Translations under genes and position numbers: made by a program | Part shown: positions 1 to 10,180 of the stretch, one piece after another | How the letters are laid out: the number at the start of each line of letters is the position of its first letter | Position numbering within the stretch: position 1 is the stretch's first letter | The notes under the pieces: model-generated | Databases searched by the model: none | The model's input: only the letters and a program-made list of their open reading frames with translations | What the model was told of the DNA's origin: nothing | Source of the DNA: Xanthobacteraceae bacterium | GTDB taxonomy: Bacteria > Pseudomonadota > Alphaproteobacteria > Rhizobiales > Xanthobacteraceae | Length of the DNA stretch: 64,000 nucleotides | Assembly: GCA_022844205.1 (NCBI GenBank) | Contig: JALHMF010000001.1 | Location: 457,013-521,012, forward strand | Direction of reading: 5' to 3'

Positions 1-2903
1 TCGCGCTCGGAAGTGAGGCTCGTGTGCTGCGCTTCCACGTCCTGCAATTCTTCCTCGGCGCGCAGGTTCACGCCGCCGAGACGGTCGCGGCTTTCAGTCA
101 GCTTCTGCAACTCGGCGTCCACGGTCGCGGCGTCCGCGGTGCCGTCTTCGGTCTTGAGAACTGCATTGATCCGGTCCGGATCCGGTGAGCCGCCGAGCGC
201 CTCGGTGACTTCGCGAATGAGCGAGCTGCGCCGCTCGCGGGATCCTTCGAGGCGGGCTTCGGCGCGGGCCGATTCCTCGCGCGAGGATGAAAGCGCATCC
301 TGCGCGGCGCGGGCGGCCCGCTCGGACTCAGCGAGGGCGGTTTCGGCTTCCGCGAGCCGGTCGCCCGCGGCCTTGCGGGTGGCCTCGGCGTTGCTGATCT
401 CCGACAAAAGTCCCGAACGCTGGGAGGTGAACACGGCGGGCGCTTCCTGCAGGTTGCCGCGTTCGGTCCTGGTTTCGGCCAGCCGCTCCTCGATCGCCTG
501 CAGGCGTACGGCGGCCCCTTCCTCGCGCTCGCGCCAGGCGGCACGCTCGGCGCCGATGGTGGTCAGCCGGTTTGCGCGGGCGGTCCGCTCGCGCTCGATA
601 CCTTCGAGTTCGGCGCGGGCGGCGGCCAGTGCCGAGCGGTCTTGCCCGAGCTGCGTTTTGATTTCCTCGAGCTTGTTTTCGAGCAATCTCGATTGGGGCA
701 GCCCTTTTTGCGCTTTCTCGGCCTCTGCACGCATCGCGGCGGCTTCCGCGCGCGCCTTGGAAAGATGCGTGCCCGCCTCCGCGATCGCGGAAAGGCGGGT
801 GAGGCGCTCGCTTGATTTGCGTTCGGCGTCGGCTTGCGCCTCGCGCGCGGCGTTGAACGCGGTTTGCGCTGTTCGCCATGCGTTGCGCGCCTCGCTCTCG
901 GTGGTTTCCGCATCGCGCGCTTCCTGCTCGGCCTTCGCGATGAGGGTGGCGAATTTCTTGACCTGCGCGCGGGCCGTCTCCGTTTCGCGGTCGATCTCGG
1001 CCAGACGATTGCGCGCGGCTAGCCTTTTTGCGGAGGCGGTGGGCGCATCGGCGGTGACGGTGAAGCCGTCCCAGCGCCAGAGATCGCCTTCCTTGGAAAC
1101 GAGCCGCTGGCCGGCTTTGAGCTTCGAGGACAGCCGTTTTCCATCGCTGCGGGAAACCAGTCCGACCTGCGCGATGCGGCGGGTCAGCGCCGCGGGCGCC
1201 TTCACATGACTGGAAAGGGGTGTGACGCCCTCCGGCAGCGAGGCATCGCTTGAAGCGTCGGCGCCGGCCCAGTGCATCGGTGCGGCGGCATCCGTCGGCG
1301 CATCGAGATCATCGCCGAGGGCCGCACCCAGCGCCACTTCAAATCCCGCATCGACCTTGATCGCATCGACAACCGGCGGCCAAAGCTTCTTCTCCGCGAC
1401 ATCGAGCATCTTCGCGAGCGTGCGGGCCTCGGTTTCGAGCCGGTGCAGGTGGGACTCGGCCTGCGCGAGGGGGCGGCGCGCGGCGTCCAGCGCCTGGGTC
1501 GCCGCCGAACGGGCCGCTTCCGCTCTCAACGTGCGTCCATCCGCATCGCCGAGCGATTGTTGTGCCTTCGTGCTGGCGGCGGCGAGCGGCTGGGCGCTGT
1601 CTTTGGTGGCGCTTTCCAGCGCGCTTTTCTCGCGTTCGATTTCCGCGATCTCGGCCTCGATCCGCGCCATGCGGCCGGCGGTCTCCGCAATTGTCTGCTC
1701 GATCTGTTCGTTTTTGGCGGTGAATTCCGCAAGCGCGCCAGTGGCTTCCGCGAATGCCTGCTCGGACTTGGCAAGCACGGCTTCGGCGGCGGCAAGCCGT
1801 TCCCGGGCGGTCTTTTCGCCGTTTTCGCTCGCCTTGGTATCGGCGTTGATCGAAGTCTCTTCGCGGTCGAGCCGCGCCAGCACTTCGGTCGCATCCTTGG
1901 CGAGCGAGCGTTCGCGCTCGATGTCCAGCGTAAGCTGCGCGATGCGGCGCTCCAGTTCATCGACGCGATCCTTCGCGCGCTGTTCTTCTTTATCCAGATC
2001 CGTGCGGGCGAGCATCAGCCGCTGCAACGCCGCGGCAGCCTTTGCTTCCTCCTCACGCAGGGGCGAGAGCAATTCGGCGGCCGATGTCCGTGCGCGATTG
2101 GCTTCGCCATTCGTCTTGGTGCGGTCGGCGACCGCGCGGACCGCAAGATCGAGTGCGCGCTCGGCCTCGGCGACCGCGTTCTCCGCCTCGCGCCAGCGGA
2201 GGGCCGCGAGGATTGCCTGCTGCTTGCGGATTTCCGCCGACAGGTTCTTGTAGCGCGAGGCCTGCCGCGCTTGCCGCTTCAGGCCGTCCATCTGGCCGGC
2301 GATCTGCGTGATCACGTCCTCGACGCGCTGGAGATTGTGCTCGGCCGCCTTCAGCCGGTTCTCGGCTTCATGACGGCGCGCGTGCAGGCCGGCGATGCCG
2401 GCGGCTTCTTCCAGGATGCGGCGGCGCTGTTCCGGCTTCGCATTGATGATCTCGCCGATCTGGCCCTGCCGGACGAGTGCCGGCGAGCGCGCGCCGGATG
2501 AGGCATCGGCGAACAGCAACTGCACGTCGCGTGCGCGCACCTCGCGGCCGTTGATGCGATAGGCCGAGCCCGCCTCGCGCTCGATGCGGCGTGAGACTTC
2601 CAGCACGTCGTCGGAACTGAGGCTCGCCGGCGCCTTCTTGTCGCTGTTGTCGATGACAAGGACCACCTCGGCCATGTTGCGGGCCGGGCGGTTGTTGGAG
2701 CCGGAGAAAATCACATCGTCCATGGTCGGCGCGCGCATGGACTTGTGCGAGCTTTCGCCCATCACCCAGCGCAGCGCCTCGACGACGTTGGACTTGCCGC
2801 AACCATTCGGCCCGACAATGCCGGTAAGACCCGGCTCGATCAGGAACTCGGATGGTTCGACGAAAGACTTGAACCCGATCAGACGAAGGCGGGTGAATTG
2901 CAT
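1..2903 (-). CDS. smc: Chromosome segregation ATPase SMC (3' end outside window)
   Basis: Structural maintenance of chromosomes protein, which organises and segregates the nucleoid as a dimer with ScpA/ScpB. The minus-strand frame is open from the ATG at 2903 down to base 1, giving 967 codons. The N-terminus MQFTRLRLIGFKSF and the Walker A motif GPNGCGKSN (near 2790–2815) are typical. Very long Glu/Ala/Arg-rich coiled coils follow, with a non-coiled hinge-like stretch around residues 450–600. Near the left edge the frame reads DRLGGVNLRAEEEL, a motif close to the end of the second coil. The family is about 1150 residues, so the C-terminal head (signature motif and Walker B) lies beyond position 1. 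It is upstream of the dsbA-like gene on the same strand, with a 138 bp gap before that gene's far end. Confidence 0.95.
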   Translation of the reverse strand, partial: MQFTRLRLIGFKSFVEPSEFLIEPGLTGIVGPNGCGKSNVVEALRWVMGESSHKSMRAPTMDDVIFSGSNNRPARNMAEVVLVIDNSDKKAPASLSSDDVLEVSRRIEREAGSAYRINGREVRARDVQLLFADASSGARSPALVRQGQIGEIINAKPEQRRRILEEAAGIAGLHARRHEAENRLKAAEHNLQRVEDVITQIAGQMDGLKRQARQASRYKNLSAEIRKQQAILAALRWREAENAVAEAERALDLAVRAVADRTKTNGEANRARTSAAELLSPLREEEAKAAAALQRLMLARTDLDKEEQRAKDRVDELERRIAQLTLDIERERSLAKDATEVLARLDREETSINADTKASENGEKTARERLAAAEAVLAKSEQAFAEATGALAEFTAKNEQIEQTIAETAGRMARIEAEIAEIEREKSALESATKDSAQPLAAASTKAQQSLGDADGRTLRAEAARSAATQALDAARRPLAQAESHLHRLETEARTLAKMLDVAEKKLWPPVVDAIKVDAGFEVALGAALGDDLDAPTDAAAPMHWAGADASSDASLPEGVTPLSSHVKAPAALTRRIAQVGLVSRSDGKRLSSKLKAGQRLVSKEGDLWRWDGFTVTADAPTASAKRLAARNRLAEIDRETETARAQVKKFATLIAKAEQEARDAETTESEARNAWRTAQTAFNAAREAQADAERKSSERLTRLSAIAEAGTHLSKARAEAAAMRAEAEKAQKGLPQSRLLENKLEEIKTQLGQDRSALAAARAELEGIERERTARANRLTTIGAERAAWREREEGAAVRLQAIEERLAETRTERGNLQEAPAVFTSQRSGLLSEISNAEATRKAAGDRLAEAETALAESERAARAAQDALSSSREESARAEARLEGSRERRSSLIREVTEALGGSPDPDRINAVLKTEDGTADAATVDAELQKLTESRDRLGGVNLRAEEELQDVEAQHTSLTSER

Positions 2904-3041
2904 GCTGGATACCTGAATACACCGGTGCGCTCGCGCGCTTCAGGCGCGATTCGCTTGTTCCGAAGATGCGTCGGGGGAGCACCCGCCGCAAGCCCAAGAA
3001 GCCTCTGTCCTATGGGCTTTTTCGGGCGGTTTGGCGGCGGT

Positions 3042-3716
3042 TTACTTGATGAGCGGATCGATCAGCTTGGGCAGGTCCGCGACCGGGATCGAGCCTTCGA
3101 ACTTGCGGCCGTTGATGAAGAAAGTCGGCGTGGATTCCACGCCGAATTTTTCCACCGCGCGCTTTGCCACATTCTCGATCTCGCCCGCCATCTTTGTGTC
3201 CTCGAGGCACTTCTCGAACGTCTGCTGGCTCATGCCGGCCTGCTTTGCGATCCGCAGGAAGCCGTTATAGGGATCATTGCGCCATTGCTGCTGCTGCTCG
3301 AACAGCGCGTTGATGAACGGAAAATAGCGGTCGCCCGCGCAGCGCGCGAGCATGAAGCCGGAGATCGCGACCTTCGCCGGCTGCGTCGGGAATTCGCGGA
3401 AGATCAGCCGCACCTTGCCGGTATCGATGTATTTTTCCTTCAGCGTCGGATAGCTTTCAATGTGAAAGGTCGCGCAGTGCGGGCAGGTGATCGAGGCATA
3501 TTCCACGATCGTCACCGGAGCATTCGCGCTGCCGATCATCTTGTCGCCGAGCGGGCCGGCCGTGTGCAGATCAGGCAGCGAGATTCGGGCGGGGGTGCTG
3601 GCGTTGCGCGTCGCATAATAAATGCCGAAGCCGATCACGGCGGCGATCACGATCGCGCCGATGCCCAACGCGGTTTTGTTGCCTGAAGTCTTCGTCACTT
3701 CGTTTTTCTTCGCCAA
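3042..3716 (-). CDS. Membrane-anchored DsbA-family thiol:disulfide oxidoreductase
   Basis: 224-residue thioredoxin-fold protein that should form or exchange disulfides in periplasmic proteins. Residues about 15–35 form one hydrophobic segment preceded by lysines, which reads as an uncleaved anchor or signal. The active site is C78-P-H-C81, the DsbA-type dipeptide, inside ASITCPHCATFH. The cis-proline loop is VESTPTFFING near residue 190. Length and domain order match the DsbA/Com1-like thioredoxin_4 group. It lies between dciA and smc on the minus strand, the usual order in Rhizobiales. Function is inferred from family; the substrate and the redox partner are not evident from the neighbourhood. 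Confidence 0.9.
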   Translation of the reverse strand: MAKKNEVTKTSGNKTALGIGAIVIAAVIGFGIYYATRNASTPARISLPDLHTAGPLGDKMIGSANAPVTIVEYASITCPHCATFHIESYPTLKEKYIDTGKVRLIFREFPTQPAKVAISGFMLARCAGDRYFPFINALFEQQQQWRNDPYNGFLRIAKQAGMSQQTFEKCLEDTKMAGEIENVAKRAVEKFGVESTPTFFINGRKFEGSIPVADLPKLIDPLIK

Positions 3717-3799
3717 GACTGGACTCCATCAAGATTTCTGGACCGGCCGCGACCTAGGCTGAGAAAAGATGGCGGCGCGGCGGGAGCTTCAATTCGCGC

Positions 3800-4297
3800 T
3801 CACTCTTGCGCGTTCCTGCTGTTTCGTACAAGCGCCCCAAGGCGCGCTAACGAGGATTTGAGCTTTGCGTCCTCGAACTCGCCCAGGCCGTCCTCGATCC
3901 GGGCAAGGGATTCAGGCGACGGTTCCAGCGGCAAAGAGACCTCCCGCGTGCGCGGCGTAACCGGGCCTTGCCGGATGGCGATCCGCCCGACGCAGCGCCA
4001 GCCGAAATAGCGGTTTACCCGCTCGATCAGCACCGGTGCGGCATATTGCAGGTCGAGCGCATAAGCGCCTTCCACCTTCACCGTCAGCGTACCTTCGGAA
4101 TCGGGGTCGTCGCGGCGCGGCCAGACCAGCCGCATCGGCTCGGTGCGGCTCGCCAGCTCCGGGCCTGCGATCTCTTCCCAGTGCGTGACCACCTCGACCG
4201 CGACAAAGCCCTGCCGCGCGAACGCCGTGTTGAGGCAATCCCCAACGAGATCGGCGAGCGGGCGCGTTTTGCGGTACTTTGGCTTGTTCATGCTCAT
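3800..4297 (-). CDS. dciA: DciA-type (DUF721) replication protein
   Basis: 165-residue protein matching the DUF721 family. Members named DciA act as the ancestral loader or partner of the replicative helicase DnaB in bacteria that lack DnaC/DnaI. Visible features are a basic N-terminus (MNKPKYRKTRPLADLVG) and the compact KH-like core with VVTHWEEIAGPELASRT and LTVKVEGAYALDLQYAAPVLIERVN (quoted only in part here as key segments). An acidic helical tail follows. The first ATG is at 4297; a second Met two codons later is an alternative start. It is divergent from mutY, whose start is only 22 bp away, so the two promoters must overlap. The family call is good; the DciA role is by family knowledge. 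Confidence 0.85.
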   Translation of the reverse strand: MSMNKPKYRKTRPLADLVGDCLNTAFARQGFVAVEVVTHWEEIAGPELASRTEPMRLVWPRRDDPDSEGTLTVKVEGAYALDLQYAAPVLIERVNRYFGWRCVGRIAIRQGPVTPRTREVSLPLEPSPESLARIEDGLGEFEDAKLKSSLARLGALVRNSRNAQE

Positions 4298-4319
4298 GCA
4301 CTCTGTCAGGCAGAACGCA

Positions 4320-5435
4320 ATGACGCTAGCAGGCGGAAGCAGGCTGACGAAAAATTTTGCCCGCGCTGTGAAGAGGGCGAAAACGGCGCCCTCTGCCGCG
4401 GCGCTGCTCGCCTGGTACGACCGGAACCGCCGCGAGTTCCCCTGGCGCGCGCAGGCCGGCCGCCGGATGGAGCCTTATAAGGTGTGGCTCTCCGAAATCA
4501 TGTTGCAGCAGACGCGCGTCGAGACGGTCGAGCGGTATTTTGTCCGCTTTGTCGCGCGGTTTCCGGCGGTGCAGGCGCTTGCCTCGGCCAGGCTGGGCGA
4601 GGTGCTCAAGCTCTGGGCCGGGCTTGGCTACTATGCGCGGGCGAGAAATCTTCACGCATGCTCCAGGGAAGTGGTGGCGCGTTTCGGCGGAAAATTTCCC
4701 TCCGATGAACAGGCGTTGCGCACATTGCCCGGCATCGGTGTTTATACATCGGCTGCGATTGCGGCGATTGCCTTCGACCGCAAGGCAACGCCAGTGGACG
4801 GCAACATCGAACGCGTGATCTCGCGCCTGTTCGCGGTGGAAACGCCGCTGCCGAAAGCAAAGCCGGAACTCTTCGCTCACGCTTCAAGGCTGACACCGGC
4901 CGCACGCCCGGGCGATTTCGCGCAGGCGATGATGGACCTTGGCGCGACCGTCTGCACGCCCAAACGTCCGGACTGTCCGCGCTGTCCATTTGTGTTTTCC
5001 TGCGAGGCGTACCGCCAAGGAATGGCCGAGAGTTTTCCCCGCAGGATCGCGAAAGCCGAGGGCAAGTTGCGGCGGGGTGCCGCCTTCTTCGTGCAGCGTA
5101 CCGACGGCGCGGTACTTTTACGGAAGCGGCCCCTGAAGGGTCTGCTCGGCGGCATGACTGAAGTGCCGGGGACGGAGTGGGCAAGCGGTTTTGAAATTTC
5201 CGGTTCGCTCATCCATGCACCACTAGGCGTAGCGTGGAAGAAGCTGCCCGGCCGCGTCCGTCATATATTCACGCATTTCCCGCTGGAACTCACCGTCTAT
5301 TCCGCCACCGTGCCGAAAGGAACGCCCGCGCCGAAGGGCATGCGTTTTGTGGCGCTGAATAAGCTCGATTCCGAAGCGCTGCCAACGGTCATGCGGAAAA
5401 TCGTCGCGCATGCGCTCGACAACCAAAACAGGTAA
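4320..5435 (+). CDS. mutY: Adenine DNA glycosylase MutY
   Basis: Removes adenine mispaired with 8-oxoguanine in base-excision repair. From the ATG at 4320 the protein has 371 residues. Visible motifs are the catalytic Glu59 in SEIMLQQTRVETV, the helix-hairpin-helix LPGIGVYTSAA (about 136–146), catalytic Asp160 in PVDGN, and a 4Fe-4S loop with Cys212, Cys219, Cys222 and Cys228 (C-x6-C-x2-C-x5-C). A NUDIX-like C-terminal domain that reads the 8-oxoG base follows. The frame stays open 59 codons further upstream, but that part lies antisense to dciA and has no MutY homology, so the start at 4320 is preferred. It is divergent from dciA. Confidence 0.95.
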   Translation: MTLAGGSRLTKNFARAVKRAKTAPSAAALLAWYDRNRREFPWRAQAGRRMEPYKVWLSEIMLQQTRVETVERYFVRFVARFPAVQALASARLGEVLKLWAGLGYYARARNLHACSREVVARFGGKFPSDEQALRTLPGIGVYTSAAIAAIAFDRKATPVDGNIERVISRLFAVETPLPKAKPELFAHASRLTPAARPGDFAQAMMDLGATVCTPKRPDCPRCPFVFSCEAYRQGMAESFPRRIAKAEGKLRRGAAFFVQRTDGAVLLRKRPLKGLLGGMTEVPGTEWASGFEISGSLIHAPLGVAWKKLPGRVRHIFTHFPLELTVYSATVPKGTPAPKGMRFVALNKLDSEALPTVMRKIVAHALDNQNR

Positions 5436-5443
5436 AACTCCGC

Positions 5444-5553
5444 GCCCATCCTTCGAGACGCCGCGCCACCGCATCCTGAGGAGGGAGCCAACGGGCCCGC
5501 GCGAAGCGCGGCCCGATGATAAACTCCGCGACCCTCTCGAAGGATGGGCGCGG
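5444..5553. repeat. Family B dispersed palindromic repeat (copy B1)
   Basis: Composite palindrome between mutY and the RidA-family gene. It opens with CATCCTTCGAGACGCCGCG and CATCCTGAGGAGG and closes with the complementary CTCTCGAAGGATGGGCGCG, around a small GGGCCCGCGCGAAGCGCGGCCC hairpin-like core. The same arms recur at 22331–22430 and 23366–23457. It fills most of the gene-free stretch and probably forms a stem-loop in mutY-readthrough RNA. Confidence 0.8.
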
Positions 5554-5613
5554 ATTGAGTGCGGATGAATTGACCGCTACTAAGCTGGAAATAAATTCCA
5601 AGGGAGGAAGTCC

Positions 5614-5964
5614 GTGAGCATCACCCGTTTTGAAACCGGCCCGCGCATGAGCCAGGCGGTCGTCCATAACAACACCGTCTATCTCGCCGGTCAGGTAGCC
5701 AAGTCGACCGCCGGCAAGAGCGTCACCGAACAGACCACTGAAATTCTCTCCATCATCGACAAGCTCCTGGCCGCCGCCGGCAGCGACAAGTCGAAGCTTC
5801 TGCAGGCGCAGATTTACCTGACCGACATCGGCACTTTCGCCGAGATGAACAAGGTGTGGGAGGCGTGGGTCGCGCCGGGCCAGACACCGGCGCGCGCGAC
5901 CATTGAATGCAAGCTTGCAGCATCCCAGTACAAGGTCGAGGTCATGGTCGTCGCTGCGAAGTAA
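5614..5964 (+). CDS. RidA (YjgF/UK114) family protein
   Basis: 116-residue single-domain protein of the RidA superfamily. Archetypal members hydrolyse reactive enamine/imine intermediates released by PLP enzymes; other subgroups lack proven activity. The conserved substrate-binding arginine is Arg94 in GQTPARATIECKLA. The start is a GTG at 5614, chosen because a strong Shine-Dalgarno AGGGAGGAA sits at 5601–5609 with proper spacing. The sequence MSQAVVHNNTVYLAGQVA follows the family pattern. It is a single gene, followed by the antiporter gene after about 130 bp. Family membership is clear; the exact substrate is unknown. Confidence 0.9.
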   Translation: MSITRFETGPRMSQAVVHNNTVYLAGQVAKSTAGKSVTEQTTEILSIIDKLLAAAGSDKSKLLQAQIYLTDIGTFAEMNKVWEAWVAPGQTPARATIECKLAASQYKVEVMVVAAK

Positions 5965-6095
5965 AGGCGCCCGCTGCTCTTCGACCCGGAGATTCTTCTC
6001 CGGGTTTCGCTTTAGCCGTCGCCAATCCGCAAAGCTGCGTTACAATCCGAACGCGCGGCAATGGGGCCGCGCTTGAGTCGGATAGCACTGGCCGC

Positions 6096-7841
6096 ATGCC
6101 GCATCATTCGCCGCTGATCGCGACGATCACAGCCGGTTTCGTGCTCGCCTTTCTTCTGGGCGCGTTCGCGAACCGGCTGCGGATTCCGACCCTCGTCGGC
6201 TACATGATCGCCGGTATTATCGTCGGGCCCTTCACGCCCGGTTATGTCGCGGACCAGAAGGTCGCCTCCGAACTCGCCGAAATCGGCGTGGTACTCTTGA
6301 TGTTCGGCGTCGGCCTGCATTTTTCCTTCAAGGATCTGCTGCTTGTGAAGGCCATCGCCGTCCCCGGCGCGCTGGCGCAGATGGCGGTGGCGACACTGAT
6401 CGGCATGGCGCTCGCGCGCCTCGCGGGCTGGTCGGCCGCCGCCGGGGTCGTGTTCGGGCTGTCGCTTTCGGTCGCCAGTACCGTGGTGCTGGTGCGCGCG
6501 TTGCAGGAGCACCGCCTGATGGAAACCGAGCGCGGGCACATAGCGCTCGGCTGGCTCGTCGTACAGGACCTCGCGATGGTGCTCGCCCTCGTGCTCGTGC
6601 CCGCACTCGCCGCCGTCGGCAGCGATCGGGTAGAGCCGGGCGCGCCAACGGCCGGGATAGAATGGCGCGAGATTCTTTCGGTCATCGGCATCACCATGGG
6701 CAAGGTGCTGGCATTCGCTGCACTCATGCTGATCTTCGGGCGAAGATTCATTCCCTGGATTCTGCATTACGTCGCCCATACGGGATCGCGCGAACTTTTC
6801 CGCCTTGCCGTGCTCGCGATCGCGCTCGGCGTCGCCTACAGCGCCTCCACCTATTTCGGGATTTCGCTGGCGCTGGGCGCCTTCTTCGCCGGGACGATGC
6901 TGCACGAAAGTCCGCTCTCGCAGCGCGCGGCCGAAGAGTCGCTGCCGCTGCGCGACGCCTTCGCGGTGTTGTTTTTCGTCTCGGTCGGCATGTTGTTCGA
7001 TCCGACGATCATCCTGCGGCATCCGTTTCTGTTTGTCGGCGTGCTGCTGATCGTGCTCGTGGTGAATCCCGCCGCGGCCTATTTCATCGTGACGATGTAC
7101 CGGCGCACGAAACATACGGCCTTCACGATCTCCGCGAGCCTCGCGCAGATCGGCGAGTTTTCCTTCATCCTGAGCGGCATCGCCGTCATGCTCGGCCTGC
7201 TGCAACAGGAGGCGCGCGATCTCATCCTGGCCGCGGCGATCGTCTCGATCTTCGCCAATCCGGTCCTGTTCCGGCAGCTCGAGAAAATGCGGCCGAAGAA
7301 GCAGGACAAGGCCGCGGTACCGGAGCCCGAGGCCGCGGAGGAAGCGGAGATTGTCGAACTCGTGCCTACCAAGCTCAACGATCACGCGGTGATCGTCGGC
7401 TATGGCCGCGTCGGCAGGGTGGTGGCCGAAGGACTGCTGCGGGAAGACCACAAGTTTCTCGTGATCGAGGACCGGCCAGAAACCGTGGAAGATTTACGCA
7501 AGCGCAAGGTCGAGGTGCTGGTGGCGAACGCGGTGCAGACGGAAACGCTCGCGGCCGCCAACATCGCGGGGGCCCGCTGGATCTTCGTCGCGATCCCGGA
7601 TGGTTTCGAGGCGGGGCAGGTGGTGGAACAGGCGCGCAAGCTCAATCCGGACATCGCAATCATCGCCCGCGCCCATTCCGACGCGGAGGTGGAGCATCTC
7701 ATCAACATGGGCGTGAGTTTCACCATCATGGGCGAGCGCGAGATCGCGATGGGAATGCTGGAATTCGCGCTGGGCCGCCCGCACGTGCCGGCGGGCGAAC
7801 ACAACGACCGCATGCCGCCCGGTATCGGCAGGCGTACTTAG
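6096..7841 (+). CDS. CPA2-family cation:proton antiporter with TrkA-N domain (YbaL/RosB-like)
   Basis: 581-residue inner-membrane antiporter. Residues about 5–385 form some 12 hydrophobic segments of the Na+/H+ exchanger fold, starting with FVLAFLLGAFANRLRIPTLV. Residues about 430–550 form a Rossmann-type RCK/TrkA-N domain beginning HAVIVGYGRVGRVVAEGLL, the glycine-rich NAD(H)-binding site that regulates KefB/KefC/YbaL proteins. The order YbaL-like membrane part then TrkA-N is clear. The ATG at 6096 is chosen; the frame is open further upstream but that part overlaps ridA without homology. The ion (K+ or Na+) cannot be read from sequence. A family D palindrome begins at the last base of the stop codon. 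Confidence 0.9.
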   Translation: MPHHSPLIATITAGFVLAFLLGAFANRLRIPTLVGYMIAGIIVGPFTPGYVADQKVASELAEIGVVLLMFGVGLHFSFKDLLLVKAIAVPGALAQMAVATLIGMALARLAGWSAAAGVVFGLSLSVASTVVLVRALQEHRLMETERGHIALGWLVVQDLAMVLALVLVPALAAVGSDRVEPGAPTAGIEWREILSVIGITMGKVLAFAALMLIFGRRFIPWILHYVAHTGSRELFRLAVLAIALGVAYSASTYFGISLALGAFFAGTMLHESPLSQRAAEESLPLRDAFAVLFFVSVGMLFDPTIILRHPFLFVGVLLIVLVVNPAAAYFIVTMYRRTKHTAFTISASLAQIGEFSFILSGIAVMLGLLQQEARDLILAAAIVSIFANPVLFRQLEKMRPKKQDKAAVPEPEAAEEAEIVELVPTKLNDHAVIVGYGRVGRVVAEGLLREDHKFLVIEDRPETVEDLRKRKVEVLVANAVQTETLAAANIAGARWIFVAIPDGFEAGQVVEQARKLNPDIAIIARAHSDAEVEHLINMGVSFTIMGEREIAMGMLEFALGRPHVPAGEHNDRMPPGIGRRT

Positions 7842-7889
7842 AGCATGATCCCGAAAAGTGGGAACCGGTTTTCGGAAAAGATCATGCTC
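7841..7889. repeat. Family D palindrome GAGCATGATC…GATCATGCTC
   Basis: Near-perfect inverted repeat: outer arms GAGCATGATC and GATCATGCTC, inner arms CCGAAAA and TTTTCGG, around GTGGGAACCGG. It starts at the antiporter stop codon and lies before the convergent outer-membrane protein gene, so it could act as a bidirectional terminator or RNA-end stabiliser. This motif is widespread between genes in Rhizobiales (general knowledge). Confidence 0.75.
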
Positions 7890-7901
7890 AAAGCAATAAG
7901 T

Positions 7902-8615
7902 TCAGAACCGCAATGAAAGTCCGGCTCTCACCGTCAGCAGGTCGATGCTGGATGAGAGCGGCACCATGCCGGTCGAAAATGAAAATAGATCGTTGCCGAT
8001 ATGCGTGTGGATCACTTCGGCACGCAGCGTCCAGATCGGCGCAATCTGATATTCGACCCCGCCGCCGATGGCCCAGCCCGAAAGAAACGCCGAGTCCTCA
8101 TAGGATTGCGTGGCTCCCAGAGCGCTGAAGGAAATGCTGCCGGACGTCTTCGCCACCACAAGACCCGCGGTCGCATAGAGCAGCGCATCGCCGAGCGCGA
8201 TGCCGGCGCGGCCCTTCAGCGAGCCGGTCCAGTCCACATCGGTCACGAGATTGCCCGCGACCGCACCGAAGGGTGCGATGGTCCCGGTAAATGAGGTTGA
8301 GGCGCGGCTCTGATAACGCGACCAGTCCGCCTCCCATCCCCACACCAGAAAACCGAGCTGGAAATTCTGCCCCGCTATGATTCCGAAATTGACATTCCTG
8401 TCGGATATCCCCGCGATGGCGCCGGGTGCCGTGAGGCCCGCACTCGCAAGATCGCCGCTGTTCAGTGTCATCTCGCTCTGGACGAATCCTGCCGTCATGC
8501 CGAGATAAAAGCCGTTCCAGTTTGGAATAATCTGCGGGATCGCGGGCCCTGTCACGAACAAGAGAAAAAATGCCGCCGCGGCGGCCGGCGCACATTTCCG
8601 GTGCAGCGCGGGCAT
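7902..8615 (-). CDS. Outer-membrane beta-barrel protein (Omp25/31-like)
   Basis: 237-residue porin-like/opacity-family protein. The N-terminus MPALHRKCAPAAAAAFFLLFVTG is a signal peptide, with cleavage probably near Pro-Ala-Ile-Pro-Gln (about residue 28). NWNGFYLGMTAGF is the typical first strand of rhizobial Omp31-like barrels. Alternating hydrophobic strands run to the C-terminal RAGLSLRF, which ends in Phe as outer-membrane barrels do. The ATG at 8615 is preferred because the open frame upstream lies inside ccrM and shows no signal peptide. It lies 7 bp after the ccrM stop on the same strand, so it may be co-transcribed with it. The physiological role is unknown. Confidence 0.85.
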   Translation of the reverse strand: MPALHRKCAPAAAAAFFLLFVTGPAIPQIIPNWNGFYLGMTAGFVQSEMTLNSGDLASAGLTAPGAIAGISDRNVNFGIIAGQNFQLGFLVWGWEADWSRYQSRASTSFTGTIAPFGAVAGNLVTDVDWTGSLKGRAGIALGDALLYATAGLVVAKTSGSISFSALGATQSYEDSAFLSGWAIGGGVEYQIAPIWTLRAEVIHTHIGNDLFSFSTGMVPLSSSIDLLTVRAGLSLRF

Positions 8616-8622
8616 GGCGCGC

Positions 8623-9852
<1,230 letters not shown>

Positions 9853-9910
9853 TCAATCCTTATGGAATTCCCGCTGTGGGACACTAACAATTCATTGCCG
9901 GTTTAAGGCC

Positions 9911-10132
9911 GTGCGGCAGACTGGCCGCATGTCCGAAGCCCGCACCCAACGCAATATGAGACTGTCCTGCCTCGCGCTCGGGATCACGCTCGTTTTCGTG
10001 CTGATCTCGCGCAACCTGCCCGAGGCTTACCAGTGGTACCTGTTCGGCATGGCGACCGGCCTGCTCGTGCTGTTCGGCGTGATGATCAGTCCTTACTGGA
10101 AGCCCGAGCCGCCGAACCCGCAGGCGGGTTAG
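9911..10132 (+). CDS. Small two-helix membrane protein, unknown function
   Basis: Up to 73 residues from a GTG at 9911; an ATG at 9929 (67 residues) is an equally plausible start, and neither has a strong Shine-Dalgarno. Two hydrophobic helices (about residues 17–33 and 42–60) are separated by SRNLPEAYQW. A short proline-rich tail KPEPPNPQAG faces the cytoplasm or periplasm. It is divergent from ccrM and convergent with the radical SAM gene. I do not recognise a named family. Coding is supported by the amphipathic composition and by the absence of any other gene here. Confidence 0.6.
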   Translation: MRQTGRMSEARTQRNMRLSCLALGITLVFVLISRNLPEAYQWYLFGMATGLLVLFGVMISPYWKPEPPNPQAG

Positions 10133-10180
10133 CAAGGCGCAATCCGCAATCTTCTCCCTCCCTTCAGGGCAGGGATGAAT

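Noticed and set aside
13..2659. Long open frames on the plus strand and in other minus frames across the smc region
   Set aside because: They are Arg/Ser/Ala-rich shadows produced by GC-rich codon bias; the continuous minus-strand smc frame with Walker A explains the region.
6012..7451. 479-codon minus-strand frame opposite the antiporter gene
   Set aside because: Low-complexity His/Arg/Asp-rich translation, antisense to a gene with a clear CPA2/TrkA-N sequence.
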